A stretch of 64,000 nucleotides of DNA, from positions 17,713,953-17,777,952 of the forward strand of contig OY829668.1 in NCBI GenBank assembly GCA_963691815.1, in the 5' to 3' direction. The notes beneath the pieces were generated by a model. The model saw nothing but the letters and a program-made list of their open reading frames with translations. It searched no databases and was not told where the DNA came from. Shown here in pieces: positions 43,501 to 56,535 of the stretch; position 1 is the first letter of the stretch, and each line of letters opens with the position of its first letter. Origin of the DNA: Echiichthys vipera. Taxonomy: Eukaryota; Chordata; Actinopteri; Perciformes; Trachinidae. A program made the position numbers and the translations under genes.

Positions 43501-46500
43501 GCCAAAACTTGTGCTAAAAGTTCCTCTAGGAGCCTAAACACGTGGAAAAGTGCCCTCTAGAAACCAAAACTTGTGCTAAAGTGCCCTCTAGGAGCCCAAA
43601 CACGTGCTAAAGTGTCCTCTAGGGGACAAAACTTGTGCGAAAGTGCCCTCTCGAGCCTAAACACATGCTTAAGTTCCCTCTAGGAGCCAAAACGTGTACT
43701 GAAGTGCACTCTTGGGAGCCAAAACGTGCGCTAAAGTGTCCTCTAGGGGACAAAACATGTGCGAAAGTGACCTCTAGGAGCACAAAAACGTGCTAAAGTA
43801 CCCTCTAGGAGCCAAAACGTATGCTAAAGTGCTCTCTTGAGAGCCAAAACGTGTGCTAAGGTGCCGTCTTGGAAGCCAAAACGTGTACTAAAGTGCTCTC
43901 TTAGGAGCCCAAACACCTGTAAAGTGATCTCTAGGAGCCCAAACACGTGCTAAAGTGCTCTCTTCTGAGCCAAAACGTGTGCTTAAGTGCCCTCTTGGAG
44001 CCCAAACACGTGCTAAAGTGCAGTATTGGGAGACAAAACGTATGCTAAAGTATCCTCTTTGGAGTCAAAATGTGTGCTAAAGTACCCTCTAGGAGCCAAA
44101 TAAGCCAGACTACCCTCTAGAAACCAAAACTTGTGCTAAAGTTCGCTCTAGGAGCCTAAACAAGTGGTAAAGTACCCTATAGAAACCAAAACTTGTGCTA
44201 AAGTTCCCTCTAGGAGCCTAAACACGTGGTAAAGTTCCCTCTAGGAGCCTGAACAGGTGCTTAAGTGCCCTCTGGGAGCCAAAACGTATGCTAAAGTGCT
44301 CTCTTAGGAGCCCGAACTTGTGTTAAGTGCCTTCTTGGAGCCCAAACACGTGCTAAAGTGCACTCTAGGAGCCAAAACATGTGCTAAAGTGCACTCTTGG
44401 GAACCAAAACGTGTGCCAAAGTATCCTCATGGGAGCCAAACCCTGTGCTAAATTGCCCTCTAGGAGCCCAAACACGTGTTAAAGTGTCCTCTACGAGCTA
44501 AACCCTGTGCTAAAGTTCCCTCTAGGAGCCTAAACTCATGCTTGCGTGCCCTCTAGGAGCAAAAATGTGTGGTAAAGTGCCGTCTTGGAAGCTAAAACGT
44601 CTGTTAAAGTGCTCTCTTAGGAGCCAAAACATGTGCTAAAGCTCCCTCTAGGAGCCCAAACACGTGCTAAAGTGCCTTCTTGGAGCCCAAACACGTTTTA
44701 AAGTGCACTCTAGGAGCCAAAATGTGTGCTAAAGTGCACTCTTGGGAACCAAAACGTGTGCCAGAGTATCCTCATGGGAGCCAAACCCTGTGCTAAATTG
44801 CCCTCTAGGAGCCCAAACACGTGTTAAAGTGTCCTCTACGAGCTAAACCCTGTGCTAAAGTTCCCTCTAGGAGCCTAAACACATGCTTTCGTGCCCTCTA
44901 GGAGCAAAAATGTGTGGTAAAGTGCCGTCTTGGAAGCTAAAACGTCTGTTAAAGTGCTCTCTTGGGAGCCAAAACGTGTGCTAGAGTGCTCTCTTAGGAG
45001 CCAAAGCATGTGCTAAAGTACCCTCAAGGAGCCCAAACACGTGCTAAAGTGCTCTCTTAGGAGCCCAAACACGTGCTTAAGTGCCCTCTTGGAGCCCAAA
45101 CATGTGCTAAAGTGCACTCTTGGGGGCCAAAATGTGTGCTAAAGTATCCTCTTCGGAGCCAAAACGTGTGCTAAAGTGCCCTCTAGGAGCCAAACATGCC
45201 CGAGTACCCTCTAGAAACCAAAACTTGTGCTAAAGTTCCCTCTAGGAGCCTAAACACGTGGTAAAGTGCCCTCTAGAAACAAAAATTTGTGCTGCATTGC
45301 CCTCTACGAGCCCAAACACGTGTTAAAGTGTCCTCTACGAGACAAACACCATGCTAGAGTACCCTCTAGAAACCAAAACTTGTGCTAAAGTTCCCTCTAG
45401 GAGCCTAAACACGTGGTAAAGTGCCCTCTAGAAACCAAAACTTGTGCTAAAGTGCTCTCCAGGAGCCCAAACACGTATTAAAGTGTCCTCTACGAGCCAA
45501 ACCCTGTGCTAAAGTGCCCTCTTGGAGCCCAAAAACGTGCTAAAGTGCAGTCTTGGGAGACAAAACGTGTGCTAAAGTATCCGCTTTGGAGCCAAAACGT
45601 GTGCTAAAGTGCCCTCTAGGAGCCAAATAAGCCAGAGTAACCTCTAGAAACCAAAACTTGTGCTAAAGTGCCCTCCAGGAGCCCAAACACGTGTTAAAGT
45701 GTCTTCTACGAGCCAAACCCTGTGCTAAAGTGCCCTCTAGGAGCCTGAACATGTGCTTAAGTGCCCTCTGGGAGCCAAAACGTGTGCTAAAGTGCTCTCT
45801 TAGGAGCCAAAACATGTGCTAAAGCTCCCTCTAGGAGCCCAAACACGTGCTAAAGTGCCCTCTAGAAACCAAAACTTGTGCTAAAGTGCACTCCAGGAGC
45901 CCAAACAAGTATTAAAGTGTCCTCTACGAGCCAAACCCTGTGCTAAAGTGCCCTCTAGGAGCCTAAACACGTGCTTAAGTGCAGTCTTGGGAGACAAAAC
46001 GTGTGCTAAAGTATCCTCTTTGGAGTCAAAATGTGTGCTAAAGTGCCCTCTAGGAGCCAAATAAGCCAGACTACCCTCTAGAAACCAAAACTTGTGCTAA
46101 AGTTCGCTCTAGGAGCCTAAACAAGTGGTAAAGTACCCTATAGAAACCAAAACTTGTGCTAAAGTTCCCTCTAGGAGCCTAAACACGTGGTAAAGTTCCC
46201 TCTAGGAGCCTGAACAGGTGCTTAAGTGCCCTCTGGGAGCCAAAACGTATGCTAAAGTGCTCTCTTAGGAGCCCAAACTTGTGCTAAAGTGCCCTCTAGG
46301 AGCCAAACATGCGAGAGTAACCTCTAGAAACCAAAACTTGTGCTAAAGTTCCCTCTAGGAGCCTAAACACGTGGTAAAGTGCCCTCTAGAAACCAAACCC
46401 TGTGCTAAAGTGCCCTCTAGGAGCCCAAACCTGTGCTGTAGTATCCTCTTTTTAGTCAAAACGTTTACTAAAGTGCCCTCTAGGAGCCAAACATGCTAGA

Positions 46501-47905
46501 GTACCCTCTAGAAACCAAAACATGTGCTAAAATTCCCTCTGTGAGCCTAAACACGTGGTAAAGTGCCATCTAGAAACCAAAAGTTGTGCTAAAGTGCCCT
46601 CTAGGAGCCCAAACACGTGCTAAAGTGTCCTCTAGGGGACAAAACTTGTGCGAAAGTGCACTCTTGGGAGCCAAAACATGCGCTAAAGTGTCCTCTAGCG
46701 GACAAAACTTGTGCTAAAGTGACCTCTAGGAGCACAAAAACGTGCTAAAGTACCCTCTAGGAGCCAACACGTGTGCTAAAGTGTTCTCTTGAGAGACAAA
46801 ACGTGTGCTAAGTTGTCGTCTTGGAAGCCAAAACGTGTGCTTTAGTCCTCTCTTAGGTGCCCAAATACCTGTAAGGGCCCTCTAGGAGCCCAAACACGTG
46901 CTAAAGTACTCTCTTGGAGCCTAAACAAGTGCTATAGTGGCCTCTAGGAGCCCAAACACGTGCTTAAGTGCCCTCTAGGAGCAAAACGTGTGCTCAAGTG
47001 TCGTCTTGGAAGCCAGAACGCGTGTTAAAGTGCTCTTTTCGGAGCCAAAACTTTTGCTTAAGTAATCTCTTACGAAACCAAACACATGCTAAAGTGCCCT
47101 CTAGGGGCCCAAACACGTGCAAAAGTGCACTCTTGGGAGCCAAAACGTGTGCTAAAGTATCCTCTTGGGAGCCAAAACTTGTGCTAAAGTGCCCTCTAGG
47201 AGCCCAAACACGTGTTAAAGTGTCCTCTAGGGGACAAAACATGTGCTAATGTGCCCTCTAGGAGGTTAAACACGTGCTAAAGGGCCCTCTAGGAGCCAAA
47301 ACGTGATCTAAAGTGTCGTCTTGGAAGCTAAAACGTTTGCTAAAGTGCGTTCTAGAAACCAACACTTGAGATAAAGTGCCCTCTAGGAGCAAAAACACGT
47401 GTTAAAGTTTCCTCTACGAGCCAAACCTTGTGCTAAAGTACCCTCTTGGAGCCTAAACACGTGTTAAAGTGCCCTCTTTGGAGCCAAAACTTGTGCTAAA
47501 AGTTCCTCTAGGAGCCTAAACACGTGGAAAAGTGCCCTCTAGAAACCAAAACTTGTGCTAAAGTGCCCTCTCGAGCCTAAACACATGCTTAAGTTCCCTC
47601 TAGGAGCCAAAACGTGTACTAAAGTGCACTCTTGGGAGCCAAAACGTGCGCTAAAGTGTCCTCTAGGGGACAAAACATGTGCGAAAGTGACCTCTAGGAG
47701 CACAAAAACGTGCTAAAGTACCCTCTAGGAGCCAAAACGTATGCTAAAGTGCTCTCTTGAGAGCCAAAACGTGTGCTAAGGTGCCGTCTTGGAAGCCAAA
47801 ACGTGAACTAAAGTGCTCTCTTAGGAGCCCAAACACCTGTAAAGTGATCTCTAGGAGCCCAAACACGTGCTAAAGTGCTCTCTTCTGAGCCAAAACGTGT
47901 GCTTA
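40275..47905 (+). repeat. Tandem duplication of a 3.7-3.9 kb Sat31 block
   Basis: Copy 1 (about 40275-43988) and copy 2 (about 43989-47905) are adjacent. Landmark offsets are 3706 (40391/44097), 3799 (40961/44760, 41396/45195 and 41825/45624), 4046 (42262/46308), 4014 (42954/46968) and 3920 (43651/47571). The steps between offsets correspond to whole monomers (93 = 3 x 31; 247 about 8; 32 = 1; 94 = 3). The copies have therefore changed since duplication mainly by gain or loss of entire monomers. Confidence 0.88.
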
Positions 47906-48282
47906 AGTACTCTCTTAGAAGCCCAAACACGTGCTTAAGTGCCCTCTAGGAGCCAAAACACGTGCTAAAGTGCACTCTTGGGAGCCAAAATGTGTGCTCA
48001 AGTATCCTCTTTTTAGCCAAAACGTGATCTAAAGTGTCGTTTTGGAAGCTAAAACGTGTGCAAAAGTGCGCTCTAGAAACCAAAACTTGAACTAAAATGC
48101 CCTCTAGGAGACAAAACACGTGTTAAAGTTTTATATATGAGCCAAACCCTGTGCTAAATGCCCTCTCGAAGCCTAAACACATGCTAAAGTGCTCTCTTTG
48201 GAGCCAAAACGTGTGCTAAAGTGCCCTCTAGGAGCCTAAAAACGGTGTAAAGTGCCCTATTGAAACCGAAATCGGTGCTAAA

Positions 48283-48790
48283 GTGCCGTCTTGGAAGCCA
48301 AAACGTGTGCTAAAGCACTCTTTTGTGAGCCAAACATGCTAGAGTTCCCTCCAGAAAACCAAAACTTGTGCTAAAGTGTCCTCTAGTAGCCCAAACACGT
48401 GTTAAAGTGTCCTCTAGGGGATAAACCTTGTGCTAATGTGCCCTCTAGGAGCCTAAAGATGTGCTAGAGTCCCCTCTAGGAGCCAAAATGTGATCTAAAT
48501 AGCCGCCTTGGAAGCGAAAACGTCTGCTAAAGTGCCGTCTTGGAAGCCAAAACATGTGCTAAAGCACTCTTTTGTGAGCCAGACATGCTAGAGTTCCCTC
48601 CAGAAAACCAAAACTTCTGCTAAAGTGTCCTCTAGAAGCCCAAACACGTGTTAAAGTGTCCTCTAGGGGACAAACCTTGTGCTAATGTGCCCTCTAGGAG
48701 CCTAAAGATGTGCTAGAGTCCCCTCTAGGAGCCAAAATGTGATCTAAAATGCCGCCTTGGAAGCGAAAACGTGTGCTAAAGTGCCCTCTA
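48283..48790 (+). repeat. 249 bp tandem duplication in Sat31
   Basis: The segment starting GTGCCGTCTTGG at 48283 recurs at 48532. Both copies include the unusual GCACTCTTTTGTGAGCC, CCAGAAAACC and CGCCTTGGAAGCG monomers. Confidence 0.8.
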
Positions 48791-51284
48791 GAAACCAACA
48801 CTTGTGCTAAAGTACTATGTAGCTGCCCAAACGTGTTAAAGTGTCCTTTACGAGCCAAACCCCGTGCTTAAGTGCCCTCTAGGAGCCAAAATGTGTGCTA
48901 AAGTTGTCTTGGAAGCCAAAACGCGTGTTAAAGTATCCTCTTTTTAGCCAAAATGTGTAAAAAAAAAGTGCCATCTAGGAGCCAAACATGTTATAGTACC
49001 CTCTAGAAACCAAATCTTGTGCAAAAATTCCCTCTAAGAGCCTAAACACGTGGTAAAGTGCCCTCTAGAAACCAAAACTTGTGTTAAAGTGCTCTCTTGG
49101 ATTCAAAACGTGTGCTAAAGTGCTCTCTTCGGAGCCCAAACACGTGCTAATGTGCCCTCTAGGAGCCCAAACACGTGCTAAAGTGCACTCTTGGGAGCCA
49201 AAAAGTGCGCTAAAGTGTCCTCTAGGGGAACAAACTTGTGCTAAAGTGACCTGTAGGAGCCAAAACGTGTTCTAAATTGCTCTCTTGGGAGCCTAAACGT
49301 GTGCTAATGTGGTCACTTAGGAGCCCAAACATGTGCTAAAGTGCCCTCTAGGAGCCCAAACAAGTGCTACAGTTCACTCTTGGGAGTCAAAACGTGTGCT
49401 AAAGTATCGTCTTGGGAGCCAAAACATGTGCTGAAGTGCCCAATATGAGCCAAAACACGAGGTAAAGTGCCCTCTAGAAACCAAAACTTGTGCTTAAGTG
49501 TCCTCTAGGAGCCTGAACACGTGCACAAGTCCCGTCTTGGAAGCCAAAACGTGTGCTAAAGTGCACTCTAGAACCAAAACTTGTGCTAAAGTACACTCTA
49601 GGAGCCCAAACACGTGTTAAAGTGTCCTCTAGGAGCGTAACCCTGTGCTAAAGTGCCCTCTAGGAGCCTAAACACGTGCTTAAGTTCCCTCTAGGAGCCA
49701 AAACGTGTACTAAATTGCACTCTTGGGAGCCAAAACATGCGCTAAAGTGTCCTCTAGGGGACAAAACTTGTGCTAAAGTGCCGTCTTGGAAGCCAAAACG
49801 TTTGATAAAATGCTCTCTTGGGAGCCCGAAATGTGTGCTAAAGTGGTCTCTTAGGAGGCCAAACATGTGCTAAAGTTCTCTCTAGGAGCCAAAACATGTG
49901 CTAAAGTTCACTCTTGGGAGCCCAAACATGTGCTAAAGTATGCTCTTGGGAGCAAAAACGTGTGCTTAAGTGGCCTCTAGGAGCCAAACATGCTAGAGTA
50001 CCCTCTAGAAACCAAAACTTGTCCTAAAGTTCCCTCTAGGAGCCAAAACACATGATAAAGTTCCCTCTAGAAACCAAAACGTGTGCTAAAGTGTCCTCTA
50101 GGAACCAAAACACGTTTTAAAGTGTCTTCTAGGGGACAAAACTTGTGCAAATGTGCCCTCTAGGAGCCTAAAGATGTGCTAAAGTCCCCTCTAGGAGCCA
50201 AAACGTGATCTAATGTAACGCCTTGGAAGCCAAAATGTGTGCTAAAGTGCCCTCTAAAAACAAACACTTGTGCTAAAGTACCCTCTAGTTGCCAAAACGT
50301 GTTAAAGTGTCCTCTACGAGCGAAACCCTGTGCTAAAGTGCCCTCTAGGAGACAAAATGCGTGCTTAAGTGCCCTCTAGGAGCCAGAACGTGTGCTAAAG
50401 TATCCTCTTTTTAGCCGAAACGTGTACTAAAGTGCCCTCTAAGAGCCAAACATGCTATAGTACCCACTAGAAACCAAAACTTGTGCTAAAATTCCATCTA
50501 GGAGCCTAAACACTTGGTAAAGTGCCCTCTAGAAACCAAAACTTGTGCTAAAGTTTCCTCTAGGAGCCCAAACACGTGTTAAAGAGTGCTCTAGGGCACA
50601 AAACTTGTGCAAAAGTGCCCTCTAGGAGCCTAAACACGTGCTTAAGTTCCCTCTAGGAGCCAAAGCGTGTACTAAAGTGCCGTCTTGGAAGCCAAAATGT
50701 GTGTTAAAGTGCTCTCTTAGGAGCCAATGCATGTGCTAAAGTGCCCTCTAGGAGTCCAAACAAGTGCTAAAGTGCCTTCTAGGAGCCCAAACACGTGCTA
50801 AAGTGCACTCTTGGAAGCCAAAACGCGTGTTAAAGTGCCCTCTAGGGGACAAAACTTATGCTAACGTGACTTCTAGGAGCCCAAACACGTGCTACAGTGA
50901 ACTCTTGGGAGCCAAAATGTGTGATAAATCTTTGGAGTCAAAACATGTGCTAAAGTTCCCTCTAGGAGCACAAACATGTGTAAAAGTGTCCTCTACGAGC
51001 CAAACCCTGTGCTAAAGCGCCCTCTAGGAGCCTAAACACATGCTTAAGATCCCTCTAGGAGCCAAAACGTGTGCTAAAGTGTCGTCTTGGAAGCCACAAC
51101 ATGTCCTAAAATGATCTCTTAGGAGCTTAAACGTGTACTAAAGTGCTCTCTTAGGAGCCCAAACATGTGCTAAAGTGTTCTCTAGGAGCCCAAACTTGTG
51201 CTAAAGTTCACTCTTTGGAGCCAAAACGTGTGCTAAAGTAACCTCTTGGGAGCCAAAACGTATGCTAAAGTGCCCTCTAGTAGC

Positions 51285-51830
51285 CAAACATGCTAGAGTA
51301 CCCTCTAGAAACCAAAACATGTGCCAAAGTTCCCTCTAGGAGCTTAAACACGTGGTAAAGTGCCCTCTAGAAACCAAAACTTGTGCTAAAGTGCCCTCTA
51401 GGAGCCTAAACATTTGTTATAGTGCACTCTAGGAGCCAAAACGTGATCCAAAGTGACGTCTTGGAAGCCAAAATGTGGGCTAAAATACTCTCTTGGGAGC
51501 CAAAGCCTGTGCTAAAGTGCTCTCTTAGGAGCCTAAAGATGTGCTAAAGTGCCCTCTAGGAGCCTAAACACGTGCTAAAGTGCACTCTTGGGAGCCAAAA
51601 CGTGTGATAAAGTATCCTCTTGGGAGCCAAACATGCTAGAGTACCCTCTAGAAACGAAAACATGTGCCAAAGTTCCCTCTAGGAGCTTAAACACGTGGTA
51701 AAGTGCCCTCTAGAAACCAAAACTTGTGCTAAAATGCCCTCTAGGAGCCTAAACATTTGCTATAGTGCCCTCTAGGAGCCAAAACGTGATCCAAAGTGAC
51801 GTCTTGGAAGCCAAAACGTGGGCTAAAGTG
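51285..51830 (+). repeat. 343 bp offset duplication in Sat31
   Basis: The stretch from TGCTAGAGTACCC at 51291 recurs at 51634 with the shared variants CATGTGCCAAAGTTCC, GAGCTTAAACACG and GTGATCCAAAGTGACG. Confidence 0.75.
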
Positions 51831-54800
51831 CTCTCTAGAAACCAAAACTTGTGCTAAAGTGCGCTCTATAAGCCAAAACGTGTGCTTAACCGGCCTCTAG
51901 GAGCCAAAACGCGTGCTAAAGTGCTGTCTTGGAGGCAAAAGCGTGTGCTAAAATGTTCTCTTGGGAGCCAAAACGTGTGCTAAAGTGGTCTCTTTGGAGG
52001 CCAAACCCTGTGCTAAAGCGCCCTCTAGGAGCCCAAACACGTGCTAAAGTGCTCTCTTAGGAGGCAAAACACCTGTAAAGTGCCCTCTAGGAGCCCAAAC
52101 ACGTGCTAAATAGCTCTCTTGGGAGCCAAACGTGTGCTAAAGTGCTTACTTAGGAGCCAAAGCACGAGCTAAAGTGCCCTCTAGGAGCCTTAACACATTC
52201 TAAAGTGCCCTCTAGGAGCCAAAACGTGTGCTAAAGTGCTGTCTTGGAAGCCAAAACGTGTGCTAAAATTTTCTCTTGGAAGCCAGAACTTGTGCTAAAG
52301 TGCCCTCTAGGATACAAACATGCAAAAGTACCCTCTAGAAACCCAAACTTGTGCTAACGTTCCCTCTGGGAGCCTAAACACATGGTAAAGTACCCTCTAG
52401 AAACCAAAACTTGTCCTGAAGTGCCCTCTTACAGTCCAGACACGTGTTAAAGTGACGTCTAGGGGACAAAACATGTGCTAAAGTGACCTCTAGGAGCCCA
52501 AAAACTTGCTAAAGTGCCCTCTAGGAGCCAAAACGTGATCTAAAGTGCCGTTTTGGTAGCCAAAATGTGTGCTAAAATGTCCCCTGGAAACCAAAACTTG
52601 TGCTAAAGTGCCCTCTAGGAGCCTAAACACGTGCTAAGGTGTACTCTTGGGAGCCAAAACGTGTGATAAAGTATCCTCTTGGGAGCTAAACATGCTAGAG
52701 TACGCTCTATAATCCAAACCCTGTGCTAAATTGCCCTCTAGGAGCACAAACACATTTTAAAGTGTCCTCTACGAGCCCAACCTTGTGCTAGAGTGCCCTC
52801 TTGGAGCCTAAACACGTGCTTAAGTGCCCTCTAGGAACCAAAACGTGTGCAAAAGTGCTCTCTTTGGAGCCTAAACGTGTGTTAAAGTGTTCGCTTAGGA
52901 GCCCAAATACGTGCTAAAGTGCCCTCTAGGAGCCAAAACACGTATTAAAGTGCACTCTTTGGAGCCTAAACGTGTGATATAGTATACTCTTGGGAGCAAA
53001 ATGTGTGCTTAAGTACCCTCTAGGAGCCAAACATGCTATAGTACCCTCTAGAAACCAAAATTTGTGCTAAAGTTCGCTCTAGTAGCCAAAACACGTGGTA
53101 AAGTGCCCTCTAGAAACCAAAACTTGTGCTTAAGTGTCCTCTATTAGCCCAAACACGTGTTAAAGTGTTCTCTAGGGACAAAACGTGTGCTAAAGTGCTG
53201 TCTTGGGAGCCAAAATGTGTGCTAAAGTGCCCTCTAAAAACCAAAACTTATGCTAAAGTACCCTCTGGGAGCCCAAACGTGTTAAAGTGTCCTCTACGAG
53301 CCAAACCCTGTGCTAAAGCGCCCTATAGGAGCCTAAACACGTGCTTAAGTGCCCTCTAGGAGCCAAAACGTGTCCTAAAGTACTGTCTTGGAAGCCAAAA
53401 CGTGTGCTAAAATGCTCTCTTGGGTGCCAAAAAGTGTGCTGAAGTGCTATGTTAGGAGCCCAAACATGTGCTAAAGTGCCCTCTAGGAGCCCAAACACGT
53501 GCTAAAGTGCTCTCTTAGGAGCCAAAGCACGTGCTAAAATGCCCTCTAGGAGCCCAAACATGTGCTAAAGTGCACTCTTGGGAGCCAAAACGTGTGCCAA
53601 AGTATCCTCTTGCGAGCCAAAACGGTTGCTAAAGTGCCCTCTAGGAGCCAAACATGCTAGAGTACCCTCTAGAAACCAAAATTTGTGCTAAAGTTCCCTC
53701 TAGGAGCCAAAATACATGTTAAAGTGTCCTCTAGGGGACAAATTTTTTTCTAAAGTGTCCTCTAGGAGCCTAAACATGTGCTAAAGTTCCCTCTAGGATC
53801 CAAAACATGATCTAAAGTGCCGATTTGGAAGACAAAATGTGGGCTAAAGTGCCCTCTAGAAACCAAAACTTGTGCTAAAGTAACCTCTAGGAGCCCAAAC
53901 ACGTGTTAATGTGTCCCATTCGAGCCAAACCCCGTGGTAAAGTGCCCCCTAGGATTCTAAACACGTTCTTAAGTGCCCTCTAGGAGCCAAAACGTTTGCT
54001 AAAGTGTCATCTTGGAAGCCAAAACGCATGTTAAAGTGCTCTCTTCGGAGCCAAAACGTGTGCTTAAGTACTCTCTTAGAAGCACAAACATGTGCTAAAG
54101 TGCCCTCTAGGAGCCCAAACACGTGCTACAGTGCACTCTTGGGAGCCAAATCGTGTGCTAGAGTATCCTCTTGGGAGCCAAAACGTGTGCTAAAGTGCCC
54201 TCTAGGAGCCAAACATGCTAGAGTACCCGCTGGAAACTAAACTTGTGCTAAAGTTCCCTCTAGGAGCCTAAACACGTGGTAAAGTGCCCTCTAGAAACCA
54301 AAACTTGTGCTAAAGTGCCCTCTAGGAGCCAAAACACATTTTACAGTGTCATCTAGGGGACAAAACTTGTGCGAAAGTGCCCTTTAGGAGCCTAAAAACG
54401 TGCTAAAGTGCCCTCTAGGAGCCCAAACACGTGCTAAAGTGTACTCTACGAAGCCAAATCGTGGTATAAAGTATCCTCTTGGGAGCCAAAAAGTGTGCTA
54501 AAGTGACCTCTAGGAGCCTAAACTTGTGCTAAAGAGACCTCTAGGAGACCAAACATGTGTTAAAGTGTCCTCTACGAACCAAACCTTGTGCTAAAGTGCC
54601 CTCAAGGAGCCTAAACACGTGCTTAAGTGCCCTCTAGGAGCCAAAATGTGTGCTAAAGTGTTCTCTTGGAAGCCAAAATTGGTGCTAAAGTGTCCTCTAT
54701 TGAGCCAAAACGTATGCTAAAGTGCCCTCTAGGAGCCAAACATGCTAGAGTACCCTCTAGAAACCAAAACTTGTGCTAAAGTTCCCTCTAGGAGCCAAAA

Positions 54801-56535
54801 CTCGTGGTAAAGTGCCCTCTAGAAACCAAACCCTGTGCTAAAGCGCCCTCTAGGAGCCTAAACACGTGCTTAAGTGCCCTCTAGGAGCCAAAACGTGTGC
54901 TAAAGTGCCTTCTTGGAAGCCAAAATGTGTGCTAAAATGCTCTCTTGGGAGCCAAAGAGTGTGCTAAAGTAATCACGTAGGAGCCTAAACATGTGCTAAA
55001 GTGCCCTCCAGGAGCCCAAACATGTGCTAAAGTGCACTCTTGGGAGCCAAAACGTGTGATAAAGTATCCTCTTGGGAGCCAAACATGCTAGAGTACCCTC
55101 TAGAAACCAAAACTTGTGCTAAAGTTCCCTCTCGGAGCCTAAACACGTAGTAAAGTGCCTTCTAAAAACCAAAATATGTGCTAAAGTGCCCTCTAGGAGC
55201 CTAAACACGTGCTAAAGTGCCCTCTAGGAGCCAAAACGTGATCAAAAGTGCCGTCTTGGAAGCCAAAACGTGGGCTAAAGTGCCCTCTAGAAACCAAAAC
55301 TTGTACTAAAGTGCCCTCTGGGAGCCCAAACACGTGTTATTGTGTCCTCTACGAGCCAAACTCCGTGCTAAAGTGCCCTCTAGGAGCCTAAACACATGCT
55401 TAAGTGCCGCCTATGAGCCAAAACGTGTGCTAAAGTGCTCTCTTGGGAGCCAAAACGTGTGCTAAAGTGCCCTATAGGAGCCAAACATGCTAGAGTATCC
55501 TCTAGTAACCAAACCTTGTGCTAAAGTTCCCTCTAGGAGCCTAAACACGTTGTAAAGTGCCCTCTAGAATCCAAAAATTGTTTTAAAGTGCCCTCTAGGA
55601 GCCCAAACACGTGTTAAAGTGTCCTCTGGGGGACAAAACTTGTGCTAATGTGCTCTCTTGAGAGCCAAAATGTGTGCTAAGGTGCGTCTTGTAATCCAAA
55701 ACGTGTGCTAAAATGCTCTCTTGGGAGCCAAAACGTGTGCTAAAATACGTTCTTAGGAGCCAAAGCACGTGCTAAAGTGCACTCTTAGGAGTCCAAATAA
55801 GTGCAACAGTGCCCTCTAGGAGCCCAAACACGTGCTAAAGTGCACTCTTGGGAGCCAAAACGTGTGCTTAAGTGTCCTCTAGGGGACAAAACTTGTGCTA
55901 AAGTGACCTCTAGGAGCCGAAACACTTGCTACAGTGCCCTTTAGCAGCCAAAATGTGATCTAAAGTGTTGTCTTGGAAGCCAAATTGTCTGTAAAAATGA
56001 CTTTCTCTCGAAACCAATGTCCCATGATGACCTCCCAAGATCAGATTTATATGAACTCTATGAATAGCATGATGCAGGATCAAAGCATGATATGTTTGTT
56101 TAACTGAATTGTTACTTAACATTCTAGAACTTTGACTTGACATTCTTGAACTGTGATTTAACATTCTAGAATTGTAACTTAAAAACCTGGAACTGTTACT
56201 TAAAATTGTAAAACAGTGACTTCATATTCTCAAACTGCGACTTAACATTGTGCCATTGTGACTTCACATTCTAGGACTTAACCATAAAAAAATATAACTG
56301 TAAGTTAACATTCTATAACTGTAACTTAACATGCTCGAATTGAGAATTAACATTCTCTGACTGACTTTCTCTTGGAACCAATATCATATGATGACCTCCC
56401 AAGATCAGATTAATATGAACTCTAGTAAATAGCATAATGCAGGATCAAAACAATGATATGTTCGTGTGTCTTAACATACCAGGTATGTCACTTAACATTT
56501 GAGAATTGGAACTTACCAATCTAGAACTTTGACTT

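Larger units (their letters stand above)
30545..55990 (+). repeat. Sat31 satellite array, block 2
   Basis: Sat31 resumes right after the tRNA unit is cut at TATTAA, with CCCTGTGCTAAAGTGCC. Orientation and monomer classes are the same as in block 1. The 32 bp class with TATCCTCTTTGGAGCC and the ATAAGCCAGA variant are much commoner here. Several nested higher-order repeats occur between 35 and 48 kb. From about 48 to 56 kb the monomers appear more diverged, with shorter duplications. No gene was found. Confidence 0.95.
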
